A stretch of DNA of 64,000 nt from Aradus depressus (Eukaryota; Arthropoda; Insecta; Hemiptera; Aradidae). Shown here piece by piece: positions 61,007 to 64,000 of the stretch. The notes beneath the pieces are model-generated. The model saw only the letters and a list, made by a program, of their open reading frames with translations. It made no database searches and was not told where the DNA came from. The DNA lies in assembly GCA_963662175.1 (NCBI GenBank), contig OY759218.1, positions 7,494,001 to 7,558,000 on the forward strand, written 5' to 3'. Position 1 is the stretch's first letter. Each line of letters starts with the position of its first letter. Made by a program: the position numbers and the translations under genes.

Positions 61007-62422
61007 TGTAGCATGTCTACCCTATAGATAATGCTCAGAACTGGCGATGTCTACGAGAGGATCGCGATCGCTAGGAGCAAAGTATGGGTTGTGGGGTATC
61101 AAATTAAAGAGGATTGCATTTGGAAGAGCATGCTCGGAACCAATGATGCCTGCGAGAGAATCGCGATCGCTGGGAGCGGAAAATAAAGAATAATAGAGAC
61201 ACAATGGAAAGGAAGCCAAGATAATTGTCTACATCCGGTGTATAAGGAATAAGCAGTAAAGGTTTTTTTTCTTACTCCAGGTTTTCACACAACTAGAGGC
61301 AGATGTTAATTGGTAATATGCGATTGGCTGGAAATAAAATGGGCGGAGTCCGACGACGAATCAAGTCTCGAGAACTGTCCCCTACCACGGTCGGATATCG
61401 GAAGCCACTCCCCGTTTTACTCATTCTTCGTTCATATCTTGGTGGATCACCACGTTCCTCTCTTTGTAAAGCCTAGTTTCAGTATGTGAAAGTACTTTCT
61501 TCGCTCATGTCTTGGCTGGTCACCACGTTCTTTTTATATTGTACAGTTGAGTTTAAATATGTCAATTGAGTTTTCTTCGTTCATGTCTTGGGTGATCACC
61601 ACGTATCTTTTCTATAAGTAATATCAGTTTGAATATGTGAAATTAACATTCTTCGCTCATATCTTGGTGGATCACCACGTTCCTCTCTTTGTAAAGCCTA
61701 GTTTCAGTATGTGAAAGTACTTTCTTCGCTCATGTCTTGGCTGGTCACCACGTTCTTTTTATATTGTACAGTTGAGTTTAAATATGTGAATTAACTTTCT
61801 TTGCTCATGTCTTGGTGGATTACCACGTTACTTTCTTTTGTAAAGTTTAGTTTGAATATGTGAATTAGTCGTAGAGACACACTTTGATTTTGGATGGTGC
61901 AAAGTCAGTGGGGGTGTAACTTCTGGTGTGCCCTCGAAACTACGCAGATCTTCAGGGACTATGTGAATAGACGATTTCTACGGGAAGTCCAGAAAGGGTG
62001 ATCACGCCGTCATTCGCCATGGATATCGTATCGAGGTACCTCGTAATTAAGTTATAATTCAGTCCTTCAGACACACGGCCAAATTATATATATATACAAT
62101 TGTTGTTTTGTAAATATGTTCTCATTAAAATAAATATGTTAAAGTTATAGGTTTGATTCATTTCATTCCCCCCCCCCCCCCCCCCCACTCATGCTTCTTC
62201 TGGTTGACAACAGTAATTAATTATTGTTAATTACTGATGTCAACTAACCGTTAGGATCTTGTAACCGTTCTTCCCGTGGGAGTGCTTTCAGCTATTCAGG
62301 CATTGTTTAATTAAAGTCGCGATTTAAATAATTTTCAAATTTAATAATTTTTCGATCTCAATTTTATTTATTTTATTAATTACGTGATTTGCACTCACAC
62401 GAGAGGGAGAGATGGTTATAAT
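61007..62422 (+). repeat. 3' LTR (~1.42 kb)
   Basis: Same sequence as the 5' LTR in all parts compared, including the six TCTTGG...ACCACGT units; the C-run is 19 against 14. Followed by TA repeats that continue the target. Confidence 0.9.
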
Positions 62423-62964
62423 ATATATATATATATTATAACGTACCTGCTACCGGGGAAATGGAATATTTGTGGATTATTAAAAAAATTGAAATATTAA
62501 TTTGTCGAGCAAAAGTTAATTGAATAAATATTAAATATATCGCGACTTTATTGCCTGAATAACCTTCCACTTCCTCAATATCAGAGTAGCTATTTGATAT
62601 TTGATGGTGACCACTTGTAAACTAACTCTTTGTTAATTACATTTGACCACCCTGGAGTAGCATGCATAACGTCTGGGTAAATAAACGAAAATTAGCATGA
62701 AAACATATTTATTAGAACAAAAAATTGAACATTTATAAAAGAGTAATTATAGAAATTGTATAGATAACTTTAATTAATTAAAATAATTAGTTTAATACTG
62801 AAGCCTGATGGGCGAAAAGTGACAAGTTAGATTCTGTCTGAAAGGCATTACTGGTTCTTTATACGGAGATTGGCAATAATTAAACATTTGGAAAATAAAA
62901 CCTGTTTGTTGAATTCCACATTTCATGGCCTGCTGCGTTGAAATAAAATCATTGCCCTTAAAAA
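62423..62964. other. No gene seen
   Basis: AT-rich flank. No recognised element or open frame. Confidence 0.45.
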
Positions 62965-63505
62965 TAAAATCATATCATATCATATCAAAAGCTAGAAGAC
63001 TTGAATTAATTTTATAATGACCCTAAAACAATTAACTATCAGAAAATCACCCAGTGGTGATACTCCCTAGTCACTGATTTCCTTTCATTTGTAACTAATC
63101 ACTGTCACTGCTACTGATAAGGAGGTCTCTAGACAATTGTTACTAAAGCCGTCGTTACTTAAGCCGGGAAGTATGCCAGAATGGAGGGCATGGACTAGAG
63201 GCTTATTGCGGGAACTAAGAAGGGAAAATATTTTTTTATACTTGGATTTAGCGACTTCAGTAACAAAAGGTACGTTAAGGTCAGTGTGAAGAGTTTTGTT
63301 GGAGACGTAATAAGGAGCATTGGCTATTTTATGAAGGATTTTTGATTGAAAAGATTGGATGCGCTGGAGATTGGAAGCCTTCACAGAACCCCAGAGTTCA
63401 AGTCCGTAAGTCCACATAGGTTTGAGTACTGTGTTGTATACAAGTCGTTTTGTTTTCAAAGTTAATTTGGATCTTTTGTCTAGTAGTCTTAGTAAAAGTT
63501 TATAA
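62965..63505 (-). pseudogene. 5'-truncated Jockey-like retrotransposon, 3' end
   Basis: Minus frame 63459-63085: NTVLKPMWTYGLELWGSVKA, LQRIQSFQSKILHKIANAPY, TDLNVPFVTEVAKSKYKKIF and LLSSRNKPLVHALHS, the segment following the RT domain of a Jockey-clade element. Its 3' end has ACCACTGGGTGATTTTCTG and a tail of ATATG/ATGAT repeats at 62969-62990. Same family as 21.05-21.8 kb but with an unbroken frame over 124 codons. The 5' truncation is at about 63505. Confidence 0.8.
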
Positions 63506-64000
63506 CGTCTGTGGAGCGAAAACTTAATTGATATATATGTACTGGGGTAAACTGTCGAATATTTATTTTTGGAATGACCGATTACACAGTTTCCCCTTAG
63601 TTGGATTTAAAATACGAATAACTAAAACAATGTTCAAATCAAGTCAAATGCAAATATCAAGAAGTCAATTATCTCACTATTTGACTAATTTGAAATCAAT
63701 CAATTTGAAATCATAATATTAATGGTAATTATTAAATGGCCAATAAACAACTAGAATTGAATCATTCTCTTTAGGCCTGCCATAATTAATATTATATTAT
63801 CTAATTTGTTCAGAGACTATTTGAGATTTAATAATTAATGTTATAATATTGTAATGTATATATTGCTATAACTCAGTTATGAGAAAAAATAATTATAATT
63901 AAACAAAATGTGTACTTCCCCAGCACGAATAAATCAATTAGTTTATACTCTCTCTCTGAAATCAATCTACCGATTTGGTTGAAAATCAATTTCGTATTGA
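63506..64000. repeat. Family A fragments at both ends, AT-rich middle
   Basis: 63508-63600 has CGAAAACTTAATTGATATAT, TGTACTGGGGTAAACTG and a right-end-like GACCGATTACACAGTTTCCC. 63611-63890 is AT-rich with no features. From 63908 a left end begins (GTGTACTTCCCCAGCACGAA, CTCTCTCTGAAATCAATC) and runs off the window. Confidence 0.5.

Larger units (their letters stand above)
54743..62422 (+). mobile_element. Non-autonomous Ty3/gypsy-like LTR element with gag
   Basis: 7.68 kb: LTRs of about 1,411 and 1,416 bp, a perfect tRNA-Lys type primer binding site, an intact gag frame, a second frame joining a G-patch domain to an integrase C-terminus, a 1.85-kb non-coding stretch, and a purine tract before the 3' LTR. 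RT, RNase H, protease and integrase core are gone. LTR copies match in every stretch I compared except a C-run (14 against 19), so the deleted form moved recently and must have used enzymes from a relative. Confidence 0.9.

Overview
The window looks like intergenic heterochromatin-like DNA from an arthropod, most likely an insect; the order cannot be told from sequence alone. I see no intact host gene, rRNA or functional tRNA. Nearly everything recognisable is a mobile element or its debris: an errantivirus-type LTR element with an env gene, a second LTR element reduced to gag plus pol remnants, non-LTR retrotransposons (one almost full length, others 5'-truncated), Penelope-like terminal repeats with hammerhead-ribozyme motifs, piggyBac, pogo and Tc1/mariner DNA transposons, a tRNA-derived SINE present about ten times, and a dominant dispersed repeat family.

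Layout. 1-5.16 kb: a composite satellite of a 144-bp G-rich module and a ~355-bp module. 5.2-27.1 kb: a mosaic of dispersed family A (which carries the same 144-bp module), dispersed family B, SINEs, Penelope-like terminal fragments (some as perfect hairpins), a Penelope-like ORF fragment, Jockey-like tails and a second homogenised 144-bp array at 24.3-25.05 kb. 27.2-31.36 kb: a 24-bp coding-frame minisatellite whose last unit holds an endonuclease/RT/RNase H retrotransposon with a poly(A) tail and a 13-bp target duplication. 31.4-45.7 kb: more family A, a SINE split by a MITE, a pogo-like element, LINE tails, an orphan coiled-coil ORF between inverted Penelope-like ends, and a piggyBac derivative with TTAA duplications. 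45.7-54.7 kb: a Tc1/mariner-like element with ~400-bp terminal inverted repeats, its transposase split by a 7,172-bp errantivirus-like provirus with identical 213-bp LTRs and a TCAA duplication. 54.74-62.42 kb: a second LTR element with ~1.41-kb LTRs. 62.4-64 kb: a minus-strand Jockey-like tail and family A.

How the parts work. In the errantivirus-like element, gag and pol overlap at a T-TTT-TTA slippery heptamer and env is preceded by a good splice acceptor. In the second LTR element, gag ends on A-AAA-AAC followed by a stop, then an ORF joining a G-patch domain to an integrase C-terminus; protease, RT, RNase H and the integrase core are missing, so a recent copy like this must have been mobilised in trans. 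The hammerhead motifs have palindromic stem III and covarying stems I and II, as known for Penelope-like elements, and one lies just upstream of the Penelope-like ORF.

Limits: all family assignments come from reading motifs by eye; no searches or alignments were run. Boundaries of degenerate repeats are approximate.
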